Positions 53,001-55,274 of a stretch of 64,000 nt of DNA are shown here, piece after piece (the stretch's first letter is position 1; the number at the start of each line of letters is the position of its first letter). The position numbers were made by a program, and so were the translations under genes. The notes beneath the pieces are model-generated. The model searched no databases and was not told the DNA's origin. It saw only the letters and a list, made by a program, of their open reading frames with translations. The stretch covers positions 62,001 through 126,000 of the forward strand of contig JACQFQ010000037.1 in the NCBI GenBank assembly GCA_016199985.1. Reading direction: 5' to 3'. The stretch comes from Verrucomicrobiota bacterium (GTDB lineage: Bacteria; Verrucomicrobiota; Verrucomicrobiia; Limisphaerales; UBA11320).

Positions 53001-54448
53001 TCGCGGGCAAGAACCTCTTCCAGGATCCCGGGATCGAGGACTTCCACTATCGCTGGGTCCTGACAGACGCGGACCAGCACATCGTGAGATTGACGCCGGA
53101 TGCGCCGGAGTTTGTGTTGAAGAATGAAGAGGTCGGAGTCTACCAATTGGCTGTCTCGGCGAGCTACGCAGGCGTGAAGCCAGTGACACGAACGATCTCC
53201 GTTCAGATATCGTACGCTAATCCTTCACAGTTCATCGCGCATCCATCCCCCGTGAGCGTCGCCTGGAATCAGGCGCTTTCCTATCAGTTGGCGGACTTTT
53301 TCGGCGCCTATCCAGTGAACTCGATTGCCAATGTTCAGTGGACCTTAAAGTTTGCGGGCGCCGTGGTGGCCGTGGCTCAAGGAAACACCTGGACCTTCCA
53401 GGAGGATTCCGCCTCGAGCTCGACGCGCCGTCGCAGCGGCCAGTACGATTTGGAGGTCCGGCTCACGGGGTGGGATCAGAAGGTCGCGACCTCAACCACT
53501 CAGATCACAGTTCGCGTGGAACTCGTGACCGAGCATCTCTTCTACAATCAATCGGCTTTCGATGGACGCGATGCTCTTGCCGGGGCCTCCGACGATAACG
53601 CGATCGCCACGGACAAAACCGCTCTGAGGCTGGGGCAGACCGCAACGTTCGCGAATTATTCCAGCTACAGCCGCGGATTGAACGGCGTCATGATTGATCT
53701 GCGAGGGGCCAGCGAACATCTGAGCCTCGCCGACCTCGATCTGCGCGTCGGGAACTCCGGCGATCCGTCCACCTGGGGACTGGCGCCGGCGCCGACGTCC
53801 TTCACGGTGCGCCGGGTCAGCGACCCCGGCGGATCGATCGACCGCGTAACGCTGACCTGGGCCGATGGCGCCATCGTGAACCAATGGCTGAAGGCGACCC
53901 TCAAAGCGACGCGCAACACCGGGCTCGCGACTCCTGAAGTGTTCTACTTCGGTCACGCTTTGGGCGACACGGGCGATAATCCGGCCAGCGCGGTCGTGAA
54001 CAACGCCGACCTCCAGCGCGTTCTTGCAAACCGTCGGAGCCCGTTGAAGCCCGCTCAGGTCACCGATGTCGCCGACATCAACCGGGACGGGTTCATCAAT
54101 GCGCTGGACTACGCATGGGTGCGCGACAACCCATCGTCCGCCGCCAACACGCTGCGACTCTTCACGGCTGTTCGCCCTCAGGAAAACGGCGGATCGTCCG
54201 CGTCGCCATCGCCCTCCATCGCCTCAGCCTCGGCGTCCTCAACCTCGAGCGCGCCCACACTGTCGCTTCCGCCCCTGGCCCTGGCGTGGATCCGTCCCGA
54301 GTCTCTCCTGGAGGATGGCCGCTCCAGCGAGGAGGATTGGAAGGCGAGCGCTCATAGCGCCCGGCGCGCTCACATCATCAAGTGGCGCATGATTCACGGC
54401 CACGCGCATCGCGAGGGTCAACCCACATTCATGAATCGCGTTTTGTAA
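29084..54448 (+). CDS. Giant surface protein (about 8454 aa) with LEPR-XLL-type motif and C-terminal dockerin-like segment
   Basis: One uninterrupted frame of 25.4 kb. The GTG at 29084 has GGGGA nine bases upstream; the frame stays open above it, with a non-standard CTG at 29042. Domains by residue: LEPLEQRQMLSG 9-20 (LEPR-XLL type); alpha/beta hydrolase about 195-440 with S312, D339, H434; peptidoglycan-binding-like 848-923; about four large unnamed repeats 1090-2400; RTX calcium repeats in blocks within 2860-4725; PPC-like domains near 4085-4240 and 4740-4790; FG-GAP propeller repeats 5047-6160; ELWxxDGT-like repeats 6305-6750; leucine-rich repeats 6955-7216; golvesin-like 7224-7386; SdrD-B-like 7540-7630; PKD-like 7860-7950; dockerin-like 8291-8368; then a Ser/Ala/Pro linker and a basic tail. 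Likely a calcium-stabilised secreted or surface-attached adhesin/enzyme. The cohesin-like gene starts 3 bp after its stop. Export route unknown; no type I secretion genes are here. Confidence 0.93.
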   Translation: MPTWDQFSLEPLEQRQMLSGDPLAVSTATSPAHPLTIEQVNHQSSDALTGDSLAPSAGADIFGGITLADIMGPEPLPGAPTPSPALESDAALSGASHPGSVASDDQQSKLTAASPIAAPPNASTLDATAAAAAVSAPSNAEQMVDTLTAPNGPPQATSLPPPSLASPSVDKALYSVDRMASILLPFLSAGQVSGLTIITHGFQLLASGGDSLMDLARAIQKRTNGWLLDYDITGDTPRPGFDPDQSVLPSSDNTQPHEAVLLFDWADASNNLSSGWGDAAGDALFNLITQLGFVDPNKGEANTLPLHFIAHSFGSVVTSEAVERLARFDVPVDQVTYLDPHDFNQGLVFDGAQQLFTLGAPEGYGASVWSNVSFTDVYYETRGANGSLVPDAVVPRGRPIVGAYDLLLAGGNQLPGNASDGAGAYDTLNTSGDHSYVWDSFYMATVTGGAISSQGTRLLNLGVDLDGDGHQDTRPAPAQDVDFSATGFALSHAAGGESRRHLPQFAPNFFSASQDHRYTSSLLWDPAAQTPNAKTLLDWNLTASQLENIQWAPRWNPLVITNGDFDGGVSPFGSARPGWAYNGGNPAGIVQPSALGIGNGTNYLFLDSESGSADHNPVFISQGAGILSMDLENASPLSPKGKLEVLLVDAQGEVSLGKIQLPLTGKTTAKLPIPDRFLGEVAQIRMRVSADSSFKAGVGIDNVRFESAFVGRTGDVFEIDLSQATSADHFELPDFGPDFLSLSSEKPDRRGDHSLIRSIGGKDYSYGKIILSDRWGEPYSETGHFLFAPSSANDSLPGDLASGEGNGGYQGTFHLQVSYTPSRTGFALGSSIGVTLVVNAGATGTGPNAVVSGSGIVAVARAQQRLNWLGMRDLNQQVLDVDAILGDLTASSLQRFQTAEHLDQTAVSGGGIDAPTAARLNAPIYTAKGSSDALRPGEIQLLTQAPTLFDRIAAALGQIPQLSAALPLVGIFQDLNALQGEAKALISLASGLDFSKLFGSLLSDPLNAFLSSSTAASSVADLVASLNHNPSLIFSSPKATADELSLTGSLNIDKSVDRQLELGSSLRDSGFNLGDAADGAAPGGVTVALKLHFEAQLTVGIDRSKLSDPANALFIRLGNIKATASVDTSALTFQASLGILRVLVKNGTVKLSAAVAIGMVDSDPLGITADGRLTLGELSRVNPLSLFTVSSATGSLAARFPFELALGKFKTTGSPQFSFSLAAGSDNSSGFFNPQPLQYSLSGLEDAFGAQGIGGFLSMKPSDLLSGLGQAFDGLGLVPSDSVFSEALHFLPGATWKKITTAGGATVSPMDIAKALKDQVLNVLTKSDGSPLFKTIQDVIERIQKIVTIDLTLDKDRGPILTLDFNIHENLPDFATSIDFGFGLGDLADFSTQSQFTITPSVDLSFRLGIVMTPIGNGFALKPGTRVVNVTQKDSTVLKSEINGERAIQLNTDANQPDLLITVRNALVGDRGVFRVNLSKVQTIEDVESAIISQTFANGQGQVAAFRRGDRLVLQDLSLFGGKAGTQVFRVSLAPGSFAGLPGIGLGIAGSDDDGDGVIEGSPLHGDSIGNHVFLQNATLVGRLALNATDLNASARLGFLGLSINKGTGAAEAIVTVHLSDPGVGPQHDGRIFLNELLDSFDLERWIASSGPIPDNGILSGIATIRIGLGLDPPVTIRVSPPAASDTRPRTAEDLITDLNDAISQTSLAGVVKARANGNGVRFEVCLDTPTDLTIRVDDNDPAATDLHLTTETVTIPACLLRVDFTGNAHLVLPVSIQPAVVGAILGNNPRVLIDWTDLTRTSTLSVRTEGFDIVGGLANLAVDQVLRSLEGLRDTVKSIEDSSLFQKPLPILKKSAAELIQLTRRFDDFLAKLREDKPKTVQQISDWIDAALAKLFGADASTSPASADLKLKPIVKYADRLLKITFVVELSDDLKIPINFDAGFLKGLPESLISGDGLLEVKPSVSLRLTVGIDVSKPLAPQFYIYDSGDREDSSRLVISLFAEARNLRFHAGLGPFGVALGDGSHDSFLLLDNGSGGAATFSAALVENTTTHRYALFGGLSSNSFDTKLKGQISGRLPVTLPGKISPESVPLTFTHSLDGTVHNVDGPAINWKPELPQLDLPTTWDGFIEGLDRVLKALQDLAGSSLGKVNIPIVGVRFSELGRILGDLRSQITQLREDKLIERSTRGLQELIYRALGPGGLNWLMDAPDVVNAALNLGDADKIVTPSDVFNVTDPSKTRDEVEFALWLGQSKTLFKTDTPFAFDLSAVPGLGLELSGNVEVKVEWEMQLRIGISKDRGVFVDFSRNGVNATIGDQVKSGDLHVAFSAAIPGFHATGKLGFLQVDAEDLVENGHGSSIGGTFLLDFDPTATLGQRITLADLGGGRDLFRAPDYDYGLNLGLRLTASFGGSAEFPRIRTDLHIVWGKTTDSDLWFDNTQVNLGDFIDQFLGPLLAKVKSILDPIQPVLDILDARLPVISDVVGSKITLIDLAQVFGYVSPGTADFIRSVIQINSLIRSVPNLGSDLWLDIGLLDPGAYDFRVKGNVNWDKAQVSKLVADNARTLASSDVFKAITQKTNSSIVDQTRALSGRKVGFQFPIFEHPSSLFNLLLGQDIALITYTMPELRFKFQYSQFFPLLGPLGVRITGSISARIDLAFGYDTYGIRRFAATKHAVDLLQGFYISDTENADGTGADVPEIVLSGALTAAAELNIAVAQAGVGGGIFLDVFFDLHDYPDPITGKPDGKIRWNELARSFKLGPIHIFDVSGSLTARLFAYVKVGFDTPFGFVTIYEASKEFARVTLLNFKIPRPADPPPALAQQQGRTLTLNTGAGPNAFKVTAGPQQQSAVVEYNGERALFTGIDHIVAYGGPGNDTLVIDASVAATVEFFGGAGDDRLVAGGGRVIFHGGPGNDTLIGGPLADELYGDSGDDELIGNGGDDILDGGEGNDTLQGGEGNDALFGAAGDDALYGGLGDDILWGDKSSDGSLSKGNDRLFGDEGADKLYGGEGDDLLDGGLDDDLLMGGAGRDQLFGREGNDELHGEDDADTLDGGPGIDRLLGEAGNDLLFGGPGDDLLDGGSENDILSGDEGSDTLRGGDGNDLLFAGVWTRNGTTKEHRLVGGENTLDGGQGDDELYGDSGVDHITGGPDNDLIVANRGGGDLDGGDGNDVIFAGADASDPGDSLAVVILGGSGDDILYGGSGPDHIDGGSGKDRIYAGAGVDWVIGGAGDDWIEGGADADTIFGDLESGKPADGTNADTIFGGPGDDQIFGGVGNDLIQGDSGNDLIDGGEGADKIFGGVGDDTIAGGLGSDQILGGAGQDLIWGGLRPFTRELFKQVGFASDGLTPLIVVNAAEPHDHDGDNILSGGEETDWIFGADGRDVITGDAGADYLDGGAGDDRVVGGSDIAHLSAGDLGDVIHGGSGNDVLHGGWGIDKLFGDDGNDLLFGDEGAGDHGELLEGQQLFGGAGDDLLYAFAPTQNMLAEYSLKGDQLFGNAGNDILYGNIRSEKLDGGDGNDVLMGDALSGPDYASNLDAAFDLQDDKGRFIGPADLLIGGSGEDQLYGGGGDDELRGNADSDFLDGQDGQDKVYGGAWNDIILLDTSPTANRRYLNPGDTIDGHGNTATGDAEDDLATDILLIQGSPSDDTIFISQTIEGRNASAQILVQINPSDPKSHQELKVIWRANDANGTPLIEQIQVAGLAGNDRIEFLQTNKNAGIYALDVSDLAARSADYVAVFNGGAGDDTLVGGAGRDELIGGPGNDALCGNGGDDRLWGDNADNTGSGNDSLFGGEGNDDLLGGGGNDRLYAWSKLPATNPRTNEFGVWDAQDKLEDTGLNRVLGGEGDDDLYGGTGADFLYAGGQAGDHLYDRAGVLFQNRQELTAGTTSQQSAWKDYLKTLDKVWYISGSGSDDVIRVDFVTEPGLLQGHHLVTRLTKGLNGFTFAADVRLDFDAVDSSGKRVWRADELSLQLNSLLEENHGSRGSALAAPIKAQLMSNLLPPEGDFSVIVIDALAGADQITVGPTVQKSVWIDAGAGDDKVEILSGPAILADQTESRPVNGINVRNDASEFAFPLGSVTGFLTPLARSTRYQGLTLDNPQDQDCYAFQLGVTPGSGDVLNVSADFQAVQQDNWSKLVLNAAVYQVSDTAKPFLTPRPVMGASPIEAAGNVQFDLASLSQGVTYLLRISNDQQTPLSYQLAFVLAQSKDSLDAAPATATDPARNETATDPSDLTWLSTGGAASGLTLDSATDVDWLKLRRDPLLGVADLPPDGRLTGEAVFTLTLGTETRAVSLKPDATNNSAQDLVDDLNTSLKATGFEQRVAASLVGNRLRLSPVGLAIGTPLSVAFGGDGASAMQDLGLRALQPLTLTFSGNGALPSVEVYQTGPNGALRVGNVITQSGQSLSVNLAALPEGEFLLRLGWQTLAEARPIVYSLSTPDIGTAVIRDLSNSQVFNLGNRQLISPSSRKDIIMGGDGDDILSGGPGEDWVFGGKGNDVLTGGLDHQSGDLLFGDEGNDRFQLVPDDLPMVLGSTRTYVPATADQFWGGSGNDEVIFIGGDLDRNGLPVPDHVALRFNSILGRYELGARVWDPEHQQFQTTTNTASRQYQIQYLFFKFYESELLTLDGRSGDDEIHAEPGYRQLATPPGVALRGDESEWGIALGAKEKGAPLINLQVLGGPGNDRLYGGVGDDRLFGGDGADIVFGGLGSDYVDGGAGNDIVSGDQAVVPDRYEIRGGDSGLRNDTYSFAANLTEDFTPLTRDPAADVIIRDLTFSEDDPMDWYQFAPPKGQNRFGQSQSVLVTQDALRISFEDPREQALWDAYSARQQSNPTGLGLPLALYAGFQQTTANTSGVSIGSDQIQGVPDAYYLQVLNVHSVALVAQLPLGSDMTFPSGGLAFKLQAAKGNSSQSQDLLINPNLSTTTHYTPQSLSALLESQLRADLKAGAVLSAADLAKIHAGLVNVGPIGSAQSFLVIWVDDPMITLRFQPGADSAGNWTALGFNAGLTNAAAPSAGGYELKLIGSLTQTVQLDHPDSGFIQAPLSQAPSLGQLFAIGNLNGDHTSPTAAAPNGYALQDFIAMLNDTPGYTDYQLYLGNADNGPGKGTVVLQPASTLRLKKAPGVIGFDFASVDLNHDGLDDLVVAIQGKPEVNQPRLAVLLGRASGWGPTLDVLDQADILSSTLGSAAALGGALTLNQGGDLNGDGVADLLVGDPENSTVFAVLGDSSWQQRRRLLDAGFETGAENFNVLDSKSPAQLWHLTNKPATPAGVGPAQFYFGIEPQNNYANGGTVVGALDSAPVSLANVRDGSRLRVSFTYLLSTENQFSPSDSTTHDLATVSLVWANSATPVLLASNRSSGGLAESGLQRFASSAIARQAGAAVTLRFKFDSGDAINNDLEGWRIDDVVVETLAVELNSSRAGVRTIKTSAAGFGRSLAGDLRIDNDSIADFAVTSDDGVTHLFRGNSSIAGSSPIQAFDIARPSGFQTVKVVNAGPVVASTGWFLSNLILQSSGASALVFGAGLATPQFSTSVSAVSLADLAHRDYAGLLVALGDVNKDGYSDLGSSKRLATVLLPSTDGMASHEVGVVFFGPGSDPTTLQRFLIQDSTHSAPLPDLILEPSRLLSNRGTQLPLAGILKSLGDLNGDGRSDLAILDLRGEDLFSAGIYWGQDRFANSSVASNVNGTAIAFHYDLATPIQGNPVVTGGGINLGGSDSVLTLDQTPALLSPRRATTPTVEVIGLGDINGDTFDDFLFYKTSFDPQTPNLATRASYLFLGPLHLDLSHSLESWADAVLKQNADADTGLSLYGTPANTMGDLTGDGIVDLTFFHGNQIEWAQGGHSVLNTVEGSPLSSASARRTFTAPGAIQQMISLDWDGPSRVNPNDANDTRVVTRSDWVLALTNQVVVFSAQNILGAGSSSLPAPVLTLNGAGYSVASLGDLTGDGRDELLVSTAGKAWVIRGGVTGTYSSPDAITPADRFVIDAFVSAAPLGDMEHDGFAEFAVVDQQAGGQDEVRIFGGMDPLKRGNLGDLRATISLPALQSGFTRELHLAGGDFFDTQGGDLAILEIAVPPGGSPPRSDTHLFSYDQFINKTPGSSAPVTLSILDHLKVIRGNSDSGFPKAIAGGANFDLDADGLNDLLLSVPVGSSTEVQDLALYRVYGRHKAKPEFSILTKDESDLSNRVWGGVNVLADAGSGGPIELTRVLGGGATETWYHFQTIGDGLPGDFLQFSQASLSKAVFTPEVLGALDAAQGNFHVSNSVGSSVIGASQRDAVFEFDLSPLLELSDLGLLDFASLKIHYESSIAEAPKPDSFQLNEGHSAYAGGFFYFTAVSNQAPQGPLVLWRMKDTLDSVQAVRDAGGNRIELPAALSGVMTVDPSSQTLYFLRSGTELMQLAKDAATPTSIKPGLTSAAGLFLNQGRIYFTNLESGKRVLWQSTGNVGTTSPLLGPQLETISDPGPITLFNSQPYFAATTQPAGRELWSITSLGRPELVKDFYVGKAGDGSALSGNPQFLAPYGDKLVLIANDATAPAGRLFQMSVINNVRVVDPFPIASNQYSNLGQPVSTGSDLFIPLTFTPSAGQKPLQTLLRVSDRNLIAIPWFARAQAEFVATDLYSINGNLVFAAAVPTTAATLSGIPGDGKKRLYVIPKGRSDPVLLGTMTQTSDFAPALDSSGNAQALYFTAVGVDGRREIWRTDGSIGGTVLARPVNPSLLTPNPSQVTVAGGRLYFLDNAPGSVAPGNVLWVGAASGVGAAPYDSLIDATLVLSVSPLEADLSITDADANPADASIDLDRTHVTEARGELPFEGLGAALAELIRAGRTRVQLRVRATTVGLVPLTLQLGSPSGDSRDGVKLSVPTPAVRMEIYDDGGHLILSGGSTVDIRSLDAGVYHLRVSSPDGALDSGQIIGHVPLPGRTRSQFFNTDRDEILADSRDQNLTHDLRFGRDMDPVIDANNMPDPELRLLIAARLGVAAWQGATPQDIRFMSLVHASDLAELTDLDLGTHLSADQQPHVYGAAANDPRAVALLKTRGVGGIRNLTGLEYAVNLRALYLERSKPTSANDPGLTSLASLIPGIRSDGREVLGQLGLGLLEVLTLDGNTGITSEDLSDIVRFRSLRSLSLDNTSVARWDADGNRGNGGPGALEAADSIQMLTRLEFLSIDRDGPTRGGISDLLGLQSLTALNTFSARNQLIQDISPLTGLSHLHYVDLRNNGVGDFLPALGNAWVDDDFNPAGSPFATTGTGWSGNGQVTDLTRGQTVSGSYHFHPKSGASDTATWEFSNLTPGAYRLFASFFAGETHAANVRYTLIPLDNDGKEITVTGKNGAPDTRLAFEIVLDQRFALHDHDFAGVNWGSLGEITLPGSKLRVEVNSSADGVVIADALRLETARTDTLVHADLRENPANNFGYQPAGRGFFDSFLRVSAPKALFNGVRWTQLADAAPGWNPGNAIAGTQRIDVGTSLLLPLLPAVSKADHFSVESDNPNIIATILNVPSDLPATPTRPAGWYLSLVPAAGFTGSSHVVVHAYNGPAGGFGSVPGREEIVLLDLQVGAGVLQGNAFADLNADFSRAAGEGGREGWTIFLDTNRNGVLDASEVSTAADLNGDFIFKDLDPSGEYVVWQVLPNGLKFTAGSPMLVENFDSGASESALFLKSSDRDNLWQVTTARRGDELPGHTPPSSLYFGSKPSGGAQPSPLKGISYELDRRVQGSVSLLAQIDVPTDSSSILVLDQLISIERPGADGKPLENVQVNVLLSDPRSAGGGGTPVTLAQHRVEVGKDVVQGALPARTNGWSALELKLSQFAGKRIWLQFSFDSVSAAKPANPANWGEGWFIDDLRALPSYVLTGGIRTGVLLGSHAALDVSTPKQTIDEGSPVTLTANVSGFVGASGSLQYLWSVAPNSPQPGVALLSPANASTFTFKPLGDGTFTVSLTVRDSSLVPKTFQRSVTINAVDVAPTVDARFPDSLSAVKDIETRIAGKNLFQDPGIEDFHYRWVLTDADQHIVRLTPDAPEFVLKNEEVGVYQLAVSASYAGVKPVTRTISVQISYANPSQFIAHPSPVSVAWNQALSYQLADFFGAYPVNSIANVQWTLKFAGAVVAVAQGNTWTFQEDSASSSTRRRSGQYDLEVRLTGWDQKVATSTTQITVRVELVTEHLFYNQSAFDGRDALAGASDDNAIATDKTALRLGQTATFANYSSYSRGLNGVMIDLRGASEHLSLADLDLRVGNSGDPSTWGLAPAPTSFTVRRVSDPGGSIDRVTLTWADGAIVNQWLKATLKATRNTGLATPEVFYFGHALGDTGDNPASAVVNNADLQRVLANRRSPLKPAQVTDVADINRDGFINALDYAWVRDNPSSAANTLRLFTAVRPQENGGSSASPSPSIASASASSTSSAPTLSLPPLALAWIRPESLLEDGRSSEEDWKASAHSARRAHIIKWRMIHGHAHREGQPTFMNRVL
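32345..36300 (+). repeat. About four large divergent repeats of an unnamed unit in the giant protein
   Basis: Within the giant gene four blocks recur with the pattern: strand with (L/I)xxGIDxSK, a region of short beta strands, a hydrophobic LGFLG-type turn followed by a strand, then DxxGRITLGEL. Anchors are QLTVGIDRSK (about residue 1093) with GRLTLGEL (1173); LSFRLGI (1403) with LGFLGLSINKG (1598) and GRIFLNELL (1630); RLTVGIDVSK (1967) with GLGPFGVALGDG (2011); and QLRIGISKDRG (2288) with LGFLQVDAEDL (2337) and QRITLADL (2375). Helical spacers with IPxxxxSxxELxxLxxxxxxxL lie between them. The blocks are related at protein level only; I see no long DNA identity. Confidence 0.6.
37670..39870 (+). 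repeat. RTX calcium-binding repeat array, main block
   Basis: Encodes residues about 2863-3593 of the giant protein. It is a dense series of nonapeptides GGxGxDxLx such as GGEGNDTLQ, GGEGNDALF, GDSGDDELI and GGLGDDILW. Inserts break the run at regular distances. This is the hemolysin-type parallel beta-roll that folds on binding calcium. DNA copies are diverged, with mixed codons, so the array is old or under selection at protein level. Confidence 0.95.
40290..40690 (+). repeat. RTX repeat array, second block
   Basis: Residues about 3736-3868 of the giant protein. The units include GGAGDDTLV, GGAGRDELI, GGPGNDALC and GGEGNDDLLGGGGNDRLY. A 40-residue insert splits off a last pair, GGEGDDDLYGGTGADFLYAGG. 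A non-repetitive beta domain of about 140 residues separates this block from the main array. Confidence 0.93.
42490..43255 (+). repeat. RTX repeat arrays, third and fourth blocks
   Basis: Two short blocks in the giant protein, at about residues 4470-4520 (GGDGDDILSGGPGEDWVFGG) and 4676-4722 (GGPGNDRLYGGVGDDRLFGG, GGAGNDIVSGD). They flank a 150-residue beta domain with sparse similarity to the insert between blocks one and two. PPC-like domains precede the third block and follow the fourth. Confidence 0.9.
44222..47570 (+). repeat. FG-GAP/integrin-alpha-type propeller repeats
   Basis: Residues about 5047-6160 of the giant protein carry repeats with calcium-loop motifs of the type (D/G)LNGDGxxD: IGNLNGDHTSP, VDLNHDGLDDLVVA, DLNGDGVADLLVGD, LGDVNKDGYSDLG, LGDLNGDGRSDLAIL, LGDINGDTFDDFLF, MGDLTGDGIVDLTF, LGDLTGDGRDELLV and DLDADGLNDLLLS. 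At least nine repeats allow one or two seven-bladed propellers. A jelly-roll-like insert (about 5230-5410) splits the series. Confidence 0.9.
48000..49330 (+). repeat. ELWxxDGT-like repeats
   Basis: Residues about 6305-6750 of the giant protein contain repeats around LVLWRMKDT, RVLWQSTGNVGTT, RELWSITSLGRPELVKD and REIWRTDGSIGGTVLARPV. Each is preceded by a short YFTAV- or YFLD-type strand. This matches the ELWxxDGT repeat seen in large bacterial secreted proteins, probably a further beta-propeller. Confidence 0.75.
49945..50730 (+). repeat. Leucine-rich repeat region, internalin-like
   Basis: Residues about 6955-7216 of the giant protein. A helical cap (DPELRLLIAARLGVA) leads into LRR units: LAELTDLDLG, NLTGLEYAVNLRALYLER, LGLLEVLTLDGNTGIT, FRSLRSLSLDNTSV, LTRLEFLSIDRDG, LQSLTALNTFSARNQLI and LSHLHYVDLRNNGVGD. 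The cap plus short units resemble bacterial internalin-type LRRs, which bind proteins or glycans. Confidence 0.85.
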
Positions 54449-54451
54449 CTC

Positions 54452-55240
54452 ATGCCAATAGCTCCTCCCATTCACCGTGGTCTGGCGATGCGCCTGCTCT
54501 GGCTCCTGGGCATGATCCCCGCCATCCAGGCAACGGGGGCCTCAGTGGCATTGAGCGTGGGCGCTTATTCCGGTCCGCAGGACGCCGCGGAGTTTCCCGT
54601 CCAGGTCCTCGTGGACGGCTCCGCCTCATTCAGCGAGATGGTGGGCGCGATCCAGATCAGCCGGGCGGGTTTGGGCGCCTCGTCCAACGCGCTGCCTCGA
54701 ATCGTCGATGTGCGCGCCTCAGGATCTCTGTGGTCCACGGCGAGCGGAGGCTCAGAATTGTTCTACAGCCTGGACTTGGGAGCTTCTCTGCTGGATCCGA
54801 ACATCGCCCTGAAAGCCACCGGCCAAAGCGTGAAGGGTCCGGGGGTCCTTTTCACGGTGATTCTCGATCTCTCAACGGCTGAATTGGGCGACTACGTGAT
54901 CGCCCTCACAGGAACAGATCTGGGCGACACGACACTCGCCCTGAACGCTGTCCCCATCCTGACAACCAGCGCGAATGGCGCTCTCAAGGTCGTGGCGCCG
55001 TCCAAGCCCGACCCGGAAATCCGCCTGAGCCTGGCCTTCTCCAACAACTCATGGGCTATCTCATTTCAAGGCGTGGCCGGAGCCCGCTACAGCCTGGAGC
55101 GGCGGCCGGCGCTCGGAAGCGGCGGTTGGACGACTGCCGCTGAGATCACCGCGCCCGCTGGCTCCACTTCGATTTCGTTCCCCATTGTCATGGATGCGGC
55201 CTCCTCGTTTTTCCATGTTGTCAAAATCTCAAGCCCATAG
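54452..55240 (+). CDS. Secreted cohesin-like protein directly after the giant gene
   Basis: A 262-residue protein; the ATG at 54488 gives a cleaner signal peptide (MRLLWLLGMIPAIQATGA) than the ATG at 54452, three bases after the giant's stop. Residues about 29-190 look like a cohesin domain: ALSVGAYSGPQDAAEFPVQVLVD, a strand IVDVRASGSLW, VKGPGVLFTVILDLSTAELGDYVIAL, and a closing NGALKVV, matching the usual cohesin order (entry strand, VLFTI-type strand, G-x-Y strand, NGxVxV end). Residues about 195-262 are a C-terminal beta module (YSLERRPALGSGGWTTAAEI, ending FFHVVKIS) also seen in the next protein. Because the giant ends in a dockerin-like segment, this may be its receptor. The cohesin call is by pattern only. 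Confidence 0.65.
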   Translation: MPIAPPIHRGLAMRLLWLLGMIPAIQATGASVALSVGAYSGPQDAAEFPVQVLVDGSASFSEMVGAIQISRAGLGASSNALPRIVDVRASGSLWSTASGGSELFYSLDLGASLLDPNIALKATGQSVKGPGVLFTVILDLSTAELGDYVIALTGTDLGDTTLALNAVPILTTSANGALKVVAPSKPDPEIRLSLAFSNNSWAISFQGVAGARYSLERRPALGSGGWTTAAEITAPAGSTSISFPIVMDAASSFFHVVKISSP

Positions 55241-55274
55241 GCATTTTCCACCAGAACTCCAAACCAACAACCCC

